Of a stretch of DNA of 64,000 nucleotides, positions 63,264-64,000 are shown in pieces. The translations under genes were made by a program, and so were the position numbers. This DNA comes from Pseudomonas nicosulfuronedens (GTDB lineage: Bacteria; Pseudomonadota; Gammaproteobacteria; Pseudomonadales; Pseudomonadaceae): assembly GCF_005877905.1 (NCBI RefSeq), contig NZ_SWDV01000016.1, positions 1 to 64,000 on the forward strand, written 5' to 3'. How positions within the stretch are numbered: the stretch's first letter is position 1; the number at the start of each line of letters is the position of its first letter. The notes under the pieces were generated by a model. That model was not told the DNA's origin. It did no database searches and worked only from the letters and a program-made list of their open reading frames with translations.

Positions 63264-63731
63264 TTAGAGCGCGCGGAATTTCTTGTGGCAGGCTTCGCAG
63301 GCATCTTCCACCGCGGCGAAGTCCTTGCGCACACCCTCGGGAGTCGGCGCAGCATTGCGGGTGTTCTCGCCCAGCGTGCCGACGGCCTGCTCGAAGGTCT
63401 TGGCGTCGGCCTGGAACTCCAGCTGACGCTGCCAGATTTCCGCCTTGGCGCGGGTGTCGTCGCTTTCTACCTGGTCCGCCGGCGGCTGGGTGGTGGGGAA
63501 GTACTGCCAGGGCTTGTCGGCCAGCTCGCCGAGCTTGGTCGAGTTCGCGCGGAACTTGTCCGCATCGAAGGGGATGCGTCCGCGCAGCATGCCACCCATG
63601 TCTTCGCTGGTCTTGAGCATCTCCTTGAACACCGCCTGGCGCTTGTATTCCGGTGAGTTCGGGTCCTGGCGATGGCAGCCGGCGAGCGCGGTGCCGGCGA
63701 GCAGCAGAACGAGCAGGGTCTTCAACTTCAT
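63264..63731 (-). CDS. Cytochrome c' type heme lipoprotein
   Basis: A 155-residue predicted lipoprotein (lipobox LAGC, cysteine 19) with the heme motif CEACH at residues 145-149 close to the C-terminus and a four-helix layout (FKEMLKTSEDMGGMLRGRIP; WQRQLEFQADAKTFEQA), as in cytochrome c'/c556. Heme would be attached in the periplasm and the protein anchored by lipid, which is unusual for soluble cytochrome c'. Electron transfer or gas (NO) binding is possible. It is convergent with the DUF1090 gene across a REP doublet. Confidence 0.85.
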   Translation of the reverse strand: MKLKTLLVLLLAGTALAGCHRQDPNSPEYKRQAVFKEMLKTSEDMGGMLRGRIPFDADKFRANSTKLGELADKPWQYFPTTQPPADQVESDDTRAKAEIWQRQLEFQADAKTFEQAVGTLGENTRNAAPTPEGVRKDFAAVEDACEACHKKFRAL

Positions 63732-63875
63732 GGGGGACTCTTGTAGGACGGCTGGACACGGAAGCGCCGGATTATCCGCCCCGATCCCCGAATGATCCAG
63801 ACCGGCCGCCCGCCGCTGCGGCCATCCGCCGCAGCACCGTGCCTTTCGTTCAGCTGCCGTTCAGGTGCGCTCAGG

Positions 63876-64000
63876 TCAGGCCGAGACGACGAAGATCGCG
63901 ATGATCAGCGCCATGCCGGCAAACCACACCAGCGAGCGCAGCAGCGCCAGGTCGGCGATGTAGAAGATCAGGTAGAGCAGCCGGCTGGTGACCCAGGCGA
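63876..64000 (-). CDS. MAPEG-family membrane protein, C-terminal part only
   Basis: The last 41 codons of a minus-strand gene that continues beyond the right edge: RLLYLIFYIADLALLRS followed by LVWFAGMALIIAIFV and a stop at 63878-63876. The R-x2-Y-x3-Y-x4-x-LRS-x2-W pattern is the C-terminal hallmark of MAPEG proteins (four-helix membrane proteins related to glutathione transferases). The start and function lie outside the window. Confidence 0.7.
   Translation of the reverse strand, partial: AWVTSRLLYLIFYIADLALLRSLVWFAGMALIIAIFVVSA

Overview
The window is a GC-rich chromosomal segment of a Pseudomonas species close to the P. aeruginosa lineage. This rests on long colinear blocks of housekeeping genes in the order known from that genus: hemE, gltD, gltB, a DamX-like gene, aroB, aroK, pilQ, pilP, pilO, pilN, pilM, ponA; and separately fba, two small lipoproteins, pgk, epd, tkt, an ArsR-methyltransferase gene, metK. 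Pseudomonas-type REP doublets (GTAGGAGCG...) support it. Species was not determined. All calls come from reading the sequence and from recalled family knowledge; no search was run.

Region 1 (1-3.5 kb): an AT-richer membrane-protein gene cut by the left edge, then thioredoxin 2 (trxC), a hot-dog thioesterase, a tandem universal stress protein and, on the other strand, a ParA-type ATPase.

Region 2 (3.8-23.2 kb): one long plus-strand operon for an aryl polyene (APE) pigment, most genes overlapping by 4-29 nt. It encodes a chain-length factor, two acyl carrier proteins, an acyl-ACP ligase fused to a dehydratase domain, two ketosynthases, a ketoreductase, a separate dehydratase, an aromatic ammonia lyase that could make the aryl starter, two acyltransferases, a glycosyltransferase, a thioesterase, a LolA-like carrier, an MMPL exporter, an antiporter-like membrane protein, a halogenase-like flavoprotein, a methyltransferase and three lipoproteins. 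Together these can build an aryl polyene on ACP, decorate it, attach it to a lipid and export it to the outer membrane.

Region 3 (23.2-27.8 kb): a LysR regulator divergent from an MFS exporter with a dyad between them, then an amino-acid permease behind a good sigma-54 promoter match.

Region 4 (27.8-46.4 kb): heme, glutamate, shikimate, type IV pilus alignment/secretin and peptidoglycan (PBP1A) genes; the gltB leader contains a 19-bp long-range inverted repeat.

Region 5 (46.4-57.6 kb): a few small genes, then central carbon metabolism (fba, pgk, epd, tkt), divergent from an ArsR-methyltransferase regulator and metK; a TATCAAAA/TTTTGATA dyad lies in the divergent gap.

Region 6 (57.7-64 kb): ligB with a signal peptide, a ferric-reductase-like flavocytochrome, a metallophosphoesterase and an alpha/beta hydrolase with overlapping stop codons, a DUF1090 protein, a cytochrome c' type lipoprotein and the C-terminal end of a MAPEG protein. 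No tRNA, rRNA, CRISPR array, insertion sequence or prophage was seen.
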